A DNA stretch of 64,000 nt from Epiperipatus broadwayi (GCA_028023455.1 JAQFVV010000013.1:15200258-15264257), one strand, 5' to 3'. Positions 1 through 13,600 are shown, counted from the first letter of the stretch. A program made the numbers and translations. Notes: a model not told the origin generated them from the sequence alone.

Positions 1-959
1 TTCAGCGCTTGATTGTAATTAAATTTATATAATGTCATTCAAATAGATCTATATTATCATTGGATTATGTTTTTTTTCCTCCTGAAGATTGAGTATTTAG
101 ACAATAAATTATTATAACTAAATAACATTTCTTGATCACCATCAGCCATAATTTGTTACTTTATTCTATTTATTTAACAATTTAATCTAACACTTTATTT
201 TAGGGCTAAATCATTAACTTTAATACTAGGATTTTTAAGATGCATTATATTTTATATATATAAATAAATACAGTTTGAGTATACTTACTTTTTAATTTTT
301 AATCATAGAATCACAACTAAATACCTATGATTCTTAAAAACTTTTTTTAAGGGGGGGGGGGGCTTTTATTTCTACATAAACCTTTTTTCAATAAAATATT
401 TCAGCACAATTCAAAATATACATATAAAATAATATCTATGTGTGGACAAAGCTGAAAAATAATATAATTAGCTAAAAATATTTAGCTAATTAAAGCAATT
501 GTGACAAATATTTTTTTCAAAAACAATATTTCTTTAAGTACAGAAACTTTTTATATTTTTACATTTTCTTGATTGACATTAATATCTTCAATTTTAAAAA
601 AAAAAAATTTTCCATCAAACATTCTAACAAAATATTTAAATATACATTTGCAAACCAATTAGCATATATATAATCTTATGATGTTTTGCAAACATAATTC
701 ATTTCAAAAATTTATTCTGAAGTCAAAATGATCAAATATTTTTTATATTATTTTTAATGGGAAACCATCTTTATTGGTCCTGACAACCCGTTGAACTTAG
801 ATTAAAAAAATTTTAAATAAAAAATTACTTATTAAATGTAATACTATCTTACTTTAGCATTTAGCTATTAAATAAAGTCGTAAAATAATATCTAAATTTG
901 GTATGGTATAAATGTAGAATGACTTTTTCACTGAAGTCTGAAATTTCTGTGCAAAACCT
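1..959. other. AT-rich intronic or intergenic sequence, nothing recognised
   Basis: I see no coding exon, RNA gene or terminal repeat here. The sequence is dominated by A/T runs, with one G12 homopolymer at 351-362. It lies upstream of the first SELENOI exon in the window and is probably part of the preceding intron, but that is inference. Confidence 0.5.
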
Positions 960-3240
960 ATATGTCCAGAAATCTTCTAAGTCAAGTTCAGTATCCTTCT
1001 CTCCAAAATCTCATCTTCTAATTATTTTTCTGACTCTGGTTTATTTCTTTTTTTTTCTTCTATTTTAATAAAAGTTGTTTTGATAATTCTACTATTATAT
1101 TCTCATATTCTTCACTTTCCTTCTAAAGATCTAAAGTAAAAATCATAAAATCTTCCATCTCTTTCACTCTTTCTTTTTAAATTTCTTTCATTCTTCATAC
1201 AATTTATTCTGATCATTTTTCAACATTGTGTTTTAAAAATAAATATTCAATACTCTTCCAACTCTACATAAACTACAGCTACAATCCAAATCCCTATTTC
1301 ATTTTTACCTGATATTTAAAATTTCTACTTTTACACCAAGTAATAATAAGCCCCCTTTAGTTGTATCATATATTTTTTCATATTTTATATAAACTCCAAA
1401 CTATTTTTTTTATTAATTTCCTCTTTTTCTACTTTTCATAATTATATACCTGTGTTAACATTTTCTATACATTTTCTTATATAAATACATGGAAATAAAC
1501 TGTCTGTCTATTAACTGTACATATTGTAAAAATTTTCTTTCTTAATGTGTTGTTTGTCCTTTCCATATAATCCAATAAAACATTATTTTTATTCATCTAT
1601 TCAAACTTTTCAAATATTTTTAATTTTTTAAAATTTCCCTCATTAAAATCAAAGTCTATTCCATTTCATTTTGAATAATGTCATTTGTTGTTTATAACTC
1701 GCCATCCAATGCATATTTTGTCTCCTTCTGTTTGTACTTTGTCTAAAAATGTCTGTTCTTAGTCAGTATAAATTTATTGTCATTCCTTTCTAAATTAGGA
1801 AATCCTATTTTATTTTTTGCTTTATTTTTCAACTCTAATTCACAGCTATCTGTAAAATTCCTTTTTCCATTTAACAGAGTATCTAAATATCTATACTTCT
1901 ACACTTCTTAAAAAGAAATGTTTTTCATTTTTTATTCTTCAGTTTTACTCTTTCCATTAAATACTAATATCTTAAATATTTCTTTACTAAATTTAATTTT
2001 CATTCTTTTCATATTTTCTACACTGTTTTCAAAACATGCCATATCATTGGTAAAAATAAGAGACACCACATTATGTATTCTCTTGGCTTCAACTATAGGA
2101 GTTCACATTCACATCCCTCATCTTTCTAGCTCCAACTTCCAATTCTCAGAAACAAAATAAATAATAGAAATGTTAATGGACATCCTTGTTCAATCCAATT
2201 TCACATTTAACTTCCACTGATTCTACATTCCTCTGTTGGGAATAAAAGTTATCATTTTAAAGACTCGTAATCATTGTTAACAACTCTTAAGTCTATTTGC
2301 ATATTTTTAAGACTTTTCCGCAATATATTTCTATCCATTTTATCATAAGTTCTTTCTTATCTAAAAGTGAAATAAATAATTTATTTTAATCAACCAAGAT
2401 ACAATAAATAAATATACCCTCCCTGACTGAAATTCATTCTGAATCTTCTAAACTTTCATTTCTTCCATCCAAATCCTAACCTTCTCCATTCATATTAAAA
2501 TAAATAATTTATAAATTATGGAAGTTTATTGTTACTGGTCTATACCTCTTTAAGAAAGTAAAATGTTTTTTTTATTCCTTTATGTAATAATAAATTTTTT
2601 ACACTCTTTCATTCATTTGAAATCTTATCATACATAATTTTATTAAACATTCTCTTAAATTAGCCTTGCTATTTTTTCTATCCCCACTTTCATTTCACAT
2701 GTCATACTTGTCTGATCCTCTTGTTTTTATTTAATCTAGTTATTGTTCTATTCAATTTTGTATCTATCACTTTTTCCCTCTTCTCATAAATTAATTTCTC
2801 TAAAAAATCATATTTACTTATCATTTCTTTTTCATTTAAAGTTTTTATTACAAATTCATCATCTAACTTCATATGTCTAAATAAAAATATTTTAAGTAAT
2901 TGATTTTTAATAGCATCTTTTTTTAATTATTATTATTGATATTCCAAGAGCAGATATCTTCACCAATGTTTACTGTAAGTTTGAGTAATCAATCAACCAT
3001 TGATGATATAATGCTATAATATTTCTATTTCAAGATTGATTCTTTCTTTTGTCAATTTCTATATATTTTAAAGACTTCTGTTTTATACTAACTGTAGAGC
3101 CTTTCGTCCTTTCTTATTTCTTTTTTTTTTATATATCTCAAAAATATTTCACAACTATATTATACCACATTAATTTCTCACCATTTTTATTTTACTTCTA
3201 TTCTAGTTATTTTTTTCCTTAGGTAGTTATCCTATCTAAT
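960..3240 (-). mobile_element. Heavily decayed CR1-like non-LTR retrotransposon (ORF2 remnant)
   Basis: Reading the minus strand from 3240 downwards gives scattered but ordered pieces of a reverse transcriptase like that of the better copies at 18931-28849. They are a YRPVTI block near 2545, an A-Y-D-type block reading KMDRNIL near 2340, NVESVEVKCEIGL near 2220, and a decayed F-T-N-D-M version of the FADD active site near 2045. A C-terminal LCRVGRVLNIYF piece near 1270 corresponds to the Cys/His region LCKEGIENIRHLL of the other copies. Frame changes and stops occur every few dozen codons, so this is a dead copy, older than those in the array. The boundaries are approximate. Open frames on the + strand here are shadows of this antisense element. 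Confidence 0.6.
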
Positions 3241-4137
3241 CTTCACTTTTTTCCAATTGCTTATTAATAATTTCTTTATATTTTCTATATATTTCTTTTT
3301 TTTTTTTACACTTTATAAAAAAAATTTCATCACATTAATGATTATGCCTATCAGAAAAAACCAATTACATAATAAATTGTTTTGGGAAAATGCTATTTAT
3401 ATGATTGCTAGCAGTTTGTTAAATAATCAATGGGAACCAAAGAATAGAAAGGCTTATAGTTAGCATAAAACTGAGGTCTCTAAAAAAATATAGAAACTGA
3501 CAAAGGCAAAACCAGTCCGGAAACAGAGATATTATGGCACTATATCATCTGTTACCATTAATTATTCAAGTTTACTCTAGATGTCAGTGAAGAGATTGGC
3601 TCGTGGAATAATAATAATAATAATTCGAAAAAAATGCTAGCAAAAAATCAATTACTTAATATATTTTTATTTATAGATGCCAGTTGGATAGGAGTCAGTA
3701 TTCAAATTAAGAAGACTAATTAGCTAAGAGTAATGCAAATGTATGTAAAACATATTACACATCTATCTTTACAGAGAATTTTGTGTCACTGGCATAGATT
3801 ATTCATTTTATGTATTATTTTATGTTCATAAAAATAAAAATTATAAATATTATTGTTTTCTTTACTTTGTTATAAACTTGTTTTTAAATCTTAATATATC
3901 TATTAACAAATTATGCAATGCTAATATGTATTTATGTAATAAATATAGCACATATCCGTATACACATTTCTACTAATAGTTAAAATTATATTTGATATAT
4001 ATAATCGAACCATAAAGTTTTTTTTATTTTATGTTGTAATTAGTTTAGCATGCTTTTTGGTACTTCCATTATTTATTACATACAGTTTATATATATATAT
4101 ATATGGTTAAAAAAATCTGTTAAATAATAGTATTTGC
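3241..4137. other. AT-rich spacer between two antisense LINE remnants
   Basis: No gene or clear repeat boundary is visible. It contains a short (ATA)n run near 3609-3625 and TA-rich microsatellite near 4090-4104. Confidence 0.4.
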
Positions 4138-5770
4138 ATGTGTAACTTCATTTATCTATCATCATCATTTTCAGCCATTAGTGATCCACTGCAGGATGAA
4201 GGTCTTTACAAGTTCACTCCATTTTCTCCTTCTCTAGTCTCCCTTCTCCACATCACCCCAGCACACTTCCTTATTTCATTCATCTATTTCATATGTGGTC
4301 TCTTTATAGGTCTTTTACAATCTCTTGGAATCCAGCTTAAGATTTCAATTATCCATTTATTATCATCTCTTCTAGCAATATGTCCAGCCCAACTTCGCTT
4401 CAGTCTCTTAATTTTTTCAGTGATGTTCGTAACATCTGTTTATTTAATTTTCTATCTCTTGTTACTCCTAACATACATGTCTTAATACTTCAGTGAGTGT
4501 TCTGAAGTTTCTGTATTTTTTTTCGGTTAAGTGTCCAAGTTTCAGATCGTAAGAACTGGTAGCACACATTTATTAAAAACATTCATTTTGAAACACATAG
4601 GCATATTTCCTTTAATATTAAGTTATTTCTATCAAAAGCACTCCAAGTTTAATTCTATAATTAATTTCATCCATTATGTTTTCATTTGTAGTAATAATCT
4701 GACCAAGATTTTTCTAATTCATCATTATTATTCTTTATTTTCTTCTTTTGAGAAAGTTTGTTGAACATTATTTTAGTATTTTTACCTTTAATCCGACTTT
4801 TTTACTTTCATCTGATAACTCTTGCAACATTTCCTGAAGTTCTAAAGCATTATTTGCAATAACAACTACATGATCTGTAAAATCTAGATGATTTAATTAA
4901 TCTCCATTTACTTTTATTTCCTTAGCTTCCCATTTTAATCCACAAAATACTTCTTGCAAAACTGCTGTAAAAAGTTTTGGAGATATGAAGTTAACCTGTT
5001 GTACATTCTTCTCAATGTTAATCTTTTTAGTATCATTATATAATCTAATTATTGCTGTTGCATTTTTATAAATATTCTTCAGAATATGAGAATATCCTGG
5101 GTCTATATCTTGATGATCTAATGCTGTAGAATCAAATGCCTTTTCATAATCTACAAACCCAAAGCATAATGGCAACTCATATTTTTTGGTCCTTTCTCTT
5201 TCTTCTCTCAATACTTTGATATAATTCACTGTACTACAATCACTTTTAAATCCAGCTTATTCTTTTGGTTGGTTAAAGTTCAATATTCACTGTAGATGAG
5301 TTGTAATTTTTAATATCTTTTTTATCGTCTTTTTTAAATATTAATATTAATACTGCATTCTTACAATCATCTGGTACATCTTTATCATTTAAATATTTGG
5401 TTTACAACTTTGCCAAAAAACTTTTATTTCTTCACCTGCTTTTTTTAAGATATCAATTATAATTCCATCATTACCTGGAGCTTTTTCCTTTTTCATAAAT
5501 GTAATTACAAGTCTTAAATTTTTAATTCAGAAGATGTAGGAGATATTTTTCCTGGTTCTTTATTGCTATATAATTCTTGATAGAACTCTTAGTAAGAGAT
5601 CCATCTTTTCTTATTACAGAAATAAGTTTCTTACCAATAATAAGTTCTTGTTTTACACTCTTGAGACTTTTATTCTCTTCTATAATTTTTTTTGCTAGTT
5701 CACAATTATACTTTTTTATATCATTATCAACTTTTTTTCATATCATTTTACAAAATTATTTGTATATAAT
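4138..5770 (-). mobile_element. RTE-type non-LTR retrotransposon fragment, antisense
   Basis: On the minus strand the order of blocks matches the RTE clade of LINEs. Near 5750-5600 there is a pre-RT linker (DIKKYNCELAKKIIEENKSL-like). Near 5490 lies KAPGNDGI, the RT block that binds template or primer. Then come the FVDYEKAFDS block (about 5170-5130), the ILKNIYKNATAIIRLYND region, an ISPKLFTAVLQEVF block and KWEAKEIKVNG. Near 4430-4250 lies the C-terminal SWAGHIARRDDNKW region, which is diagnostic of RTE. The 3' tail near 4150-4170 is a short GAT-rich repeat, as RTE elements usually have. Several frameshifts and stops separate the blocks, and the GVRQGD segment has decayed. The 5' endonuclease portion is missing, so the copy is 5'-truncated and inactive. 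Confidence 0.85.
4897..5229 (-). pseudogene. RTE reverse transcriptase core, longest surviving frame
   Basis: This 110-residue frame holds the palm-domain A block (VDYEKAFDS, containing the first catalytic Asp) and the segment up to KEIKVNG just before the active-site block. The FADD motif that should follow reads FADHVVV downstream in another frame, so the second catalytic Asp pair is damaged. A functional RTE ORF2 is about 1,000 residues, so this is a small relic. The protein would reverse-transcribe LINE RNA at the nicked target, if intact. Confidence 0.8.
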
Positions 5771-8700
5771 TATGTAATTTAAATCATAATATATGATTTT
5801 TTATTAGTAATGATTCTTTTTAATGTGTGTTTATATAAAGGATCAAGTAAGTGAATTAAATACGAAAATGGTATCTAGAAATAATGCTTTTATTTTTTTA
5901 TCTATATATATTGAAGCAATGGATCTGTAGACCAGATCCACGCTTCACGACTTTCTGGATTACTAGACTAGGATCAAACCAGATCCACGTGTGTTACGAT
6001 GTTCGTAATATTTTCCGTCTGCCATTTTGTTTATATTTAAATTTTAGGCCAGTAAATAAGTGATTAAAGTATTAATTTTCTATTGAAATGTTTTTATTAT
6101 AAATATTGGAGGGGCCTAGATAAATATATATATATATATGTGCAAATACATATATATAGAATTACAGATGGAAACTTTTATAAAAATCAATATATAAATT
6201 TTTAATATGATATTTTTAAATTATTTTACTTTGGAGATTTGCTTTCGCGATAAACCTTACTAACTAACATTCTGTAGCATCAAACAAAAGAAAATCTATT
6301 AACAAAATGGTAATGGATTTTCTAATTAAAGTAAAATTAAAATAGAAAAGAGATTTAAAATATAAATTCTTCAAATCTACATTTAATTAAAAATAGATTT
6401 GAAACAATTAAATGATTGGGTTTATCGGGAGAGTTGATCTCAAGAATACAATACAAATATACTTTAGGTTGATAATTGTGGTATCGGAATTCCAACATAA
6501 TCACTTAGCCTGGAGCGTATGAAAAAGGGAATTTCCCAGAAATAGTCAAAAAGGGTATAAATAACCCAAGAGAACAATAGAGGTCAGCCAGTCATAGTTT
6601 TTGTCAGCGATTGCCTGACGAACCTACGCCGGTTAAATTTTTAATAAATGTCTGGAAGCATGGTAGTTGGGTAGACGGTTTTTAACTTTGCCCATCCTCT
6701 CCACTGTCCCAAAAATAATCATCCAATACTTCATGCTGGAAAAACTTCGTAAAAATGTGTGATTATGAAATGCTAAACTGTTGAACTCTCGTATTCAAAT
6801 ACATAGCTAGCTATGCCTGTGCGAAATTCATATTTCATCGTGGGATCCAAACTTCCACAAGGACTCATTAATAAATTAGGTAATATATTCCAATTTATTA
6901 TTTCTAACTGCCTAATTTATTCTTCTAAAACTCCAGTGACCCAGTAATGTAAAATCCTGCTAATTTTAATGTTTTCTAAAATGTAATCCCCATAATGTAA
7001 TCTAAAAATGTAATTTAATATTCTGTAAATTATACTTACTATTACTTAAAATCTAATGTCTTTGCTCTCATTCTATCTGTTTTAAAGTTATGCCTCATAA
7101 TGTTAAACTTCCTTCTAATGCGATTTAGATAATATTATTATTTATTTAAATGAAATGATTATATGCCAATTGTTCCATCTCGACGAAGCTTTATCTAAAT
7201 AAATATTGTGCTTTCTATTTCACGACCTACTTTTGTCGGTAAATAAAAATGAATAATTCTCTAGCTCTGAAAGATTAATACTTGGAGCAACCTTTGTTTT
7301 GTTGAGATGAAACCATTTTATATTATTATGTGTTTTTTTTTAAAATATTTATACGTACACGGTTTAGTTGTGGGAAGACGCAAGATGCAAGCATGAGATT
7401 TTATTTAGTTTAATTATTTCATTTTTAAAGAGTGAAAGGGACGGGTTTACAAAATTATATTTATGCTAAATTTAAGAGAGTAATAGAATGTTAAATGAAA
7501 TGTTAATGGGATTTTGTGTGTTGAACGGAGAGACGTGTCGCTCATAAAAATATTCATAATAATAATTGTTTGTTTTATTCTTGTTCATCTGATCTTGGTC
7601 AATCCATATACATTCATGTAATCTTTATAGCTCAGCATAATTATCTAGTTAAATTCTAAAATATATTCTCCAGTACTTGTATTTTTGCCTCTTTTGTTCT
7701 TTGTGATCGCTAGATCAGAACTAGGCCACATGATAATTTCACTGGCCATTAATTTTCTTATCAAGATATGAAAGCCAAAATGGGAAGAACCAGGGTAAGC
7801 TAAGTTCAGCTAGCCTTGGTGATTCTCATACTTTCACCTGAAATATTTTAGGTTTACCTATGGCGCAGACCATTCTTTCTTTATTTTTTGGCGTCACGGG
7901 AACGGGGCAAGTGAATTGAGTCTATGCTGGTAATGTAATATCGAATGCTGGGTTTTGTTCACTTTCTTTTGTCCTGAGCACATCATGGTGGATTGACCAT
8001 GATCTTATTAATTTATGTATTTTAAAATCTTTAAATATTTATTTGCGAATGTTGTGATCCGTTTATATTTTAAATGTGTCACTCTCTTCGACGCGATTCC
8101 TAAAATATGAATTAACTATTTCTCTCTTAAAAATAATTTCACTCATAATAAAGTTATGTTTAAAATAAGCTCTTTAAAATATTTATTCCGTATATCTCAG
8201 ACTTGGGTGAGCGTCTTCCATAAATCGCTAATCGTTTACATTTGTTAGATTGGCATATAAAACTATACCGCTCTCTTGCCAGAGGCATAATAAGGGACAG
8301 AATAGAAATTTGTGTTAACTAACTTATTGAAATAAAAACAGAGACATTAAATAAATTATACAAATGTTTTATTAAATATATATATGTGAATTTAAGCTAC
8401 CTGTGGTTCGTTTCTATTTATTCATTCTAAAATTATATTTTCTAATTAATTATTGTGCTTCTTTCCGATGACTCAAGGTCACACCCATACCATTTTTATA
8501 CTTAAGTTAATAGATAGTCTAATTAAAGTGAATAATTAGAGTTAGACATTCGAATTAGTTGAGGCTCATGTTCCACCGTAGATGATAGTGGGCCGGAGTG
8601 TGGAAAAGATCAATTGCTTGCCTCGAAAATGTTGTTAATTAGTTGGCAGATTTAGAGAGTGGATAAGCAGGGCAGAATCCATAAATATTCTTTATCTTTG

Positions 8701-9081
8701 ATCTCACGTACGATTGGATTCAAAGTACTTTACCCAGGCTGTGAATCGTGTTGAGTTAACATACAATTTCGACCGGTACAATATGTTCATCTTCATCTAT
8801 TTGCTTTAACAAAAGTTTTCATTTCCCTTTTTTTAAAAATATGTATATTTTTCTTCTGTATGTTATAATCTCACCCTATTATTTATAATATTATATTACA
8901 GATAGTATAATTTTTCATTCCAATTAAAATCCAGTATATTTTTTTATTTAGTTTTTTACCTCTTATATTTAACTCCTCATATAATAAATATTTATCAATT
9001 ACTGTATTTTTAATGATGATTTATTCATATTAATTATTTATAAATATTTATTTAATATTCAGATAATTTTTTTCCTTATCT
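5771..9081. other. Non-coding stretch with relatively higher GC, possibly an LTR remnant
   Basis: No coding exon is evident. The part from about 5900 to 8780 is less AT-rich than its surroundings. It has a TATA-like GGTATAAATA at about 6555-6564 and a short match (ATCGGGAGAGTTGATCTCAA near 6425) to ATCGGGAAATTGGATCTCAA near 26711 inside the 26337-28489 insertion. In both places the match lies 75-130 bp before a TATA-like box. That suggests a diverged relative of the same LTR family, but I could not find its termini or target duplication. A 12 bp direct repeat (ACCAGATCCACG) occurs at about 5932 and 5979. Confidence 0.3.
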
Positions 9082-10267
9082 TATTTGTAATTAGTTTGCA
9101 AACATTAGCTAAGTAAAGGTTTATTCCATATGTTAATTTTGTTACTGTAGCTGAATGCGCATTTGGCTAGTGAAGCCAGATTCATAACGCTCATGGAGCA
9201 GCTGGGTATACTTTAGTATTTAAATGTACAATATGTATATAAATTAGTAATTTAAATATTCCATTTGTTGGAAAGTTGGAAGCTATTCTCTTTTTTTATT
9301 AATGGCCTGGTTGTTATTAGCAACAAACCACACCTCCCACTTTTTTTTCTTTCATCTCACTCCATGCAAACAATTTTATCATTTATTGGATCAAAAATAT
9401 GGTCAGATTTTTGCTAATGCTATCAGAAAATGAATTTATATACTGAGTTATTTTTAACTTGCTTGTACAAATATTTGTGTTGGGAGACTAGTGGCTATAT
9501 TTGTCTTTGACTCTTCATAATATACAGATTTGCAATTAGCATTACTACATTCAATTTTATATATAATATGAGATTTTTGATCCAGGGATATTTTGGTTTT
9601 GTTTATTCAAGTTAGGAGGGAAGGGTTCTAAGTCTTATTTTATATTTAGTAACACAGATCTTTTATTCTATGTGATAACTTTGGTATATATGATAACCAT
9701 GGATAAGTATTCCATATATACCAAAGCTTTCACACAAAATAAAAAAGATCTGCTCTACTAGTCTTAGACACCCCCCCCCCTAATTTGAGCAGACAGCTAA
9801 ATAATACCAAAGACAAAATATCCTAGGATCAAACACCTCATATGCTGCTTGCAAATCAGTATATTATGGGGAGTCAAAGGCAAATACAGCCACTAGAGTC
9901 TCCCAACATAAGTATCTGTAAGCAAGTTAAAAATAACTCAAAATATAATAAATCCCTTTTCTTGTAGCACGAGCAAAAATTTGGCCATGTTTTCGATCCA
10001 ATAAATATTAAAAGACAATAGCAAATGTAAAGTGAAAGAGGCATGGTTTATTGCAATAACAACCAGGTCATTAATAAATAAGAGAATAGCATCCAACTCT
10101 CTAACAAATGAAATATTTAAATGCTACATCATATCCAGCCACTCCATGAGGGCTATGAATCTGCTTCACCAGCTGAAAGTGCGCTTAGCTACAGTTAACA
10201 AAATTAACATATGGAATAAATCTACTTAGTTAACTTTCAAAATGTTTAAGCAAACTAATTACAAATA
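9082..10267. repeat. 1.19 kb imperfect inverted repeat (fold-back) next to a SELENOI exon
   Basis: The left arm (about 9082-9692) and right arm (about 9713-10267) are reverse complements over most of their length, around a loop of about 20 bp. The outer ends match: TATTTGTAATTAGTTTGC at 9082 is the complement of 10250-10267. So do internal blocks such as TTTATTCCATATGTTAATTT and the innermost GGTATATATG/CATATATACC. The arms differ by substitutions and small indels. It encodes no protein I recognise. It could be a fold-back or MITE-like DNA element, or two opposed insertions of one repeat. It ends 72 bp before the exon at 10340, so the pre-mRNA would contain a hairpin of several hundred base pairs. 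Confidence 0.88.
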
Positions 10268-10339
10268 CTTGTTTATTATTGTTATTTTGAGTTGTCTTTT
10301 GTGCATAATATTGTTTTATTTTATGTATATATTTTGCAG

Positions 10340-10388
10340 TTGGATCTTTAGGAGTATCTTTGCCAATGAGTCTTTACAATATTTATAG
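10340..10388 (+). CDS. SELENOI: SELENOI (EPT1) internal exon, GVSLPMSLYNIYR segment
   Basis: This is a 49 bp exon, too short to stand out as an open frame. It is bounded by TTTTGCAG and GTAAAAG. Two bases complete a codon from an upstream exon outside the window, then it reads GSLGVSLPMSLYNIY plus two bases of an Arg codon. This corresponds to the segment of animal ethanolaminephosphotransferase 1 that ends a transmembrane helix just before the cytosolic SYKNNT-like loop. Its phase-2 donor fits the phase of the next exon exactly, giving YNIYR-SYHDKTGHM. The enzyme transfers phosphoethanolamine from CDP-ethanolamine to diacylglycerol in ER/Golgi membranes, making phosphatidylethanolamine. The catalytic CDP-alcohol phosphotransferase motif lies in exons upstream of the window. 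The related CEPT1/CHPT1 enzymes are the main alternative, but the C-terminal exon argues for SELENOI. Confidence 0.9.
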
Positions 10389-10512
10389 GTAAAAGTTTTT
10401 GTATTACTGCAATAAATTTTTTATATATATATATATATTTGTAATTGCTTTTTTAATATTATTATTTTTTCAATTTCTCTTATTTCTTTTTTGTTTGTTT
10501 ATTTTATTATAG

Positions 10513-10693
10513 GTCATATCATGATAAAACTGGGCATATGTTAAGTTTATATGAAGCAATACGTCCATTAGTGGGAGTTCTAATGTTAATGGGACTCATG
10601 TTGACATGGGCTATATATTCTCCATACGATCTAATGAATAAAGATCCTCGAATGTTTTATTGGTTAACAGGAACAGTTTTTTCAAATATTACA
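10513..10693 (+). CDS. SELENOI: SELENOI (EPT1) internal exon with two membrane segments
   Basis: This 181 bp exon is bounded by TTATTATAG and the strong donor GTAAGT. After one base completing the Arg codon it reads SYHDKTGHMLSLYEAIRP, then a hydrophobic helix (LVGVLMLMGLMLTWAIYS), the loop PYDLMNKDPRMF and a second helix (YWLTGTVFSNIT). The SLYEA..P and W.....SP.D...(D/H)PR.FY pattern is typical of SELENOI and related phosphotransferases. The ATG at 10538 is not a start codon: the frame runs upstream through the acceptor into the previous exon. The intron from the previous exon is only 124 bp, while the next is 21,453 bp. The donor is phase 0 and matches the exon at 32147. Confidence 0.94.
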
Positions 10694-13600
10694 GTAAGTC
10701 CAAACATACAAAGTTTAAAATTAAGTTCGTTTTACAATAATAAATAATGTTATTTAACTCTTCCTCATATATGCAAAACCTTGCAATTTCTTCTTTACCT
10801 TTTTTAATTAAACTGACAGTCTAACAGTCTTTTTTAAAACTATAAATGCATAAAAACATAAGTGTCAGGGCAAGTATAATAGTAGAATACATATATAATG
10901 TAAATTGTCTTAATACTTAAGTTATGCTACTGAAGTCACCCCAGAGAATTTAACATGAATGTTACCCAATTTTGTTAAGAAATTGAAAATATTTTTTTGA
11001 TAATAAAAAGTTTAATACCTTTATTATAATTATTGCAGTTTTTCCCCCTGAAAAAATTGCACATATAATAAAAAAATTTATGAATAAAATAACAAAAACT
11101 TGCAAATTAATAAATTTGAATAATAAACCAAAATGATCTCATGATATTCTAATCTCATCAAAACTTTGGAGTGTAGGGCTGATATCTTACTTAATGCATT
11201 TACTAATATAATCACGTTTATTTGAATAATAATTTAGAAATTATTATTGGAATTTTGAAATCATATTTCATCTGTAACTTTCTGAATTAATTATTAATAT
11301 CGCTCTACTTAACATAAGAGCTGCAATTAAATATTGCTAGAAAATGCAAAACTCAACTCTTAACTATTCCACAATTCAATTTCCCATCCTAAATCCAAAT
11401 TTTTTTTTTTTTGGAAATTTTGGCAATCTCTGAGCTCCACAAAATATACAATTGATGAAATAAATGGATGCATGAAATCCTAGTCCAATATCAAATTTTA
11501 ATTGATATCAAAAAACTTGAGTTTTAAAACCTTCTTCATCATTATTGGATTCAAATTAATTGCTTTAGAACTTTCTGCAGCAATGTACTTTCTTGCTTTA
11601 TAAATGAAAGATAAATTCATTTCCAAATCACCATATCTAATTTAATCAAGTCAGAATGTCACTTATCAATTAAAATATTAACGCAGCTGTTTTCTAGATA
11701 GACTTCCTATATTTAAATCATTAAATGTTATTTTATTCATTGACTTTTTTTGATTCATCCCTAATTTTTTTTTTTTTTTATAACTTTACAATTCTTTATA
11801 TATTTAAGTTAATAATATCTTTTATATTATTGTTGTTCTTACAATTTGATAGTCTTATAGTCTTTTTCAAAGCTATAAATGATAAATCTATTACATTTAT
11901 TATATATCCTTACACATAATGCATTTATACACACACACGCATATCTTTCTATTTATATATATAAAAAAAAACATTTAATGTAGTTCTCTTTTAAGTATTA
12001 CAAATGTATTATTAAAATTGCTAAACAATTGAATCTATAAAAAGAAATATTAATTATAAAAGACATTGATCATTTAAGTATAAGAGAGTATTATTTTATT
12101 ACACATAAATGTGTGCTAAAAAACAAATATGTTTAAATAATAACTTACAATTTCTGTTCCCTTTACAATTTATAAGTAATATAAATTATTATTAATAATA
12201 AAATAAAACAAAAGTATATGAAGTAGAAAATTTGATTGAAGAAAAATTAAAACTTCTGAAGCCTCCAATTATTCCAAACTTTTCAATTAAACTAACAAAA
12301 AACTTAACCAGCTTTTGAAAAGAATTTAATGGAAACTGGTGGTATTAGAAAGAAATCAAATTTGTAGGAGCAATTTCAAGACTTAAATTCTGCTTATATT
12401 AAACGTTAAGTATGTAAATAAAGTGATAGTTTTAGAAATATTTTTATATACATAAAGTTTAAATAATAATTTATTTTTTTTAACCCTGATTTTAAAAATA
12501 CAACTCTGTGCACCAGCAACATTATAGCAAATAATGGAATTTTGATACAAAAATTACTGAAAGTATAATAATCTTCTAAGATTCAGTAATCAGTGAATAT
12601 TAGATGTTAAAATGTTATTATATCTACATTGCCAGACTCATTTCTGACTTTTCCCTTATCAATAAGGATTAGAATTCAGTGCTAAAATTAATTCACTGTA
12701 ATTCCAATTACTATATAATAGCAAGTTAATGAATCAAAGGGGACATATATAATTTGTTTTATAAGAAATTTATAGTTACTATTTATCCCTGATAATTATT
12801 ATTTAAAAAACTATATCAAAAAGATGTGCTATCCAAAAAAAATGTTAATAAACAAAAAATAAAAACAATAAATTTTATAAATTTATTAAATTTTATGATA
12901 CAGCTGCAGCCATTTATTTATCTCGGAGTGATTATATGTGAATACATTTATTAATGTTTCTTCGGCTTACATTGAAATCATATACATTGTATTCTTCACG
13001 TTATTATTCTTTCCAAATTTAATGTGTAATAAAATGTTTTCTAAAAATAAAGTTAAAAATTTTGTGAAATTTAATATAATTCATGAAATATATTTCTTCA
13101 ACAATAAACAAAAGTTATCAATTTAATAGTAGCAGAAAAAAAAGTAACTAAATTATTTTTATATTATGACAGAAACCTTAAAGTTTGAAGATTTTAAATG
13201 AGAATCTGAAATGGTTAACAGCAAGTAAGAGTGACTGTCAAATTCCAAATCGATATGGGTTTAAAAGCATCAAAAAACAAACTAGACTTCTATTTCATTT
13301 TCACAAGGGCAAAAAAAAAATTATTGAAGGAAAAGAATATCACCCAGTGCCTATTTAATTGCGATAAAAATCTTAACATTTTGCTATTTACTTTATTTCA
13401 AAAATAAAAATGCAATACAGTAATGTTTTCCCGAAGGTTTATGATGATTGTGTTCTAGTTGTACTTTTATATTGGACTATTGTTCAATTGGGAAAATACA
13501 AAAATATTGGATAGAGAAGTAAAGGTACAAAGAAGAAAATTTAAAGAAGCTGCTCACATGACAATGGCAAAAAATCCTATAAGCCAACCCAGTGTGACTA

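Noticed and set aside
1918-2160. 80-codon + strand frame
   Set aside because: It is the antisense of the decayed CR1-like reverse transcriptase.
4138-4485. 115-codon + strand frame as a membrane protein gene
   Set aside because: It is the antisense shadow of the RTE C-terminal SWAGHIARRDDNKW region.
10538-10747. Small stand-alone membrane protein starting at ATG 10538
   Set aside because: The frame continues upstream through a proper acceptor into the previous SELENOI exon, and the codons after 10693 are intron.
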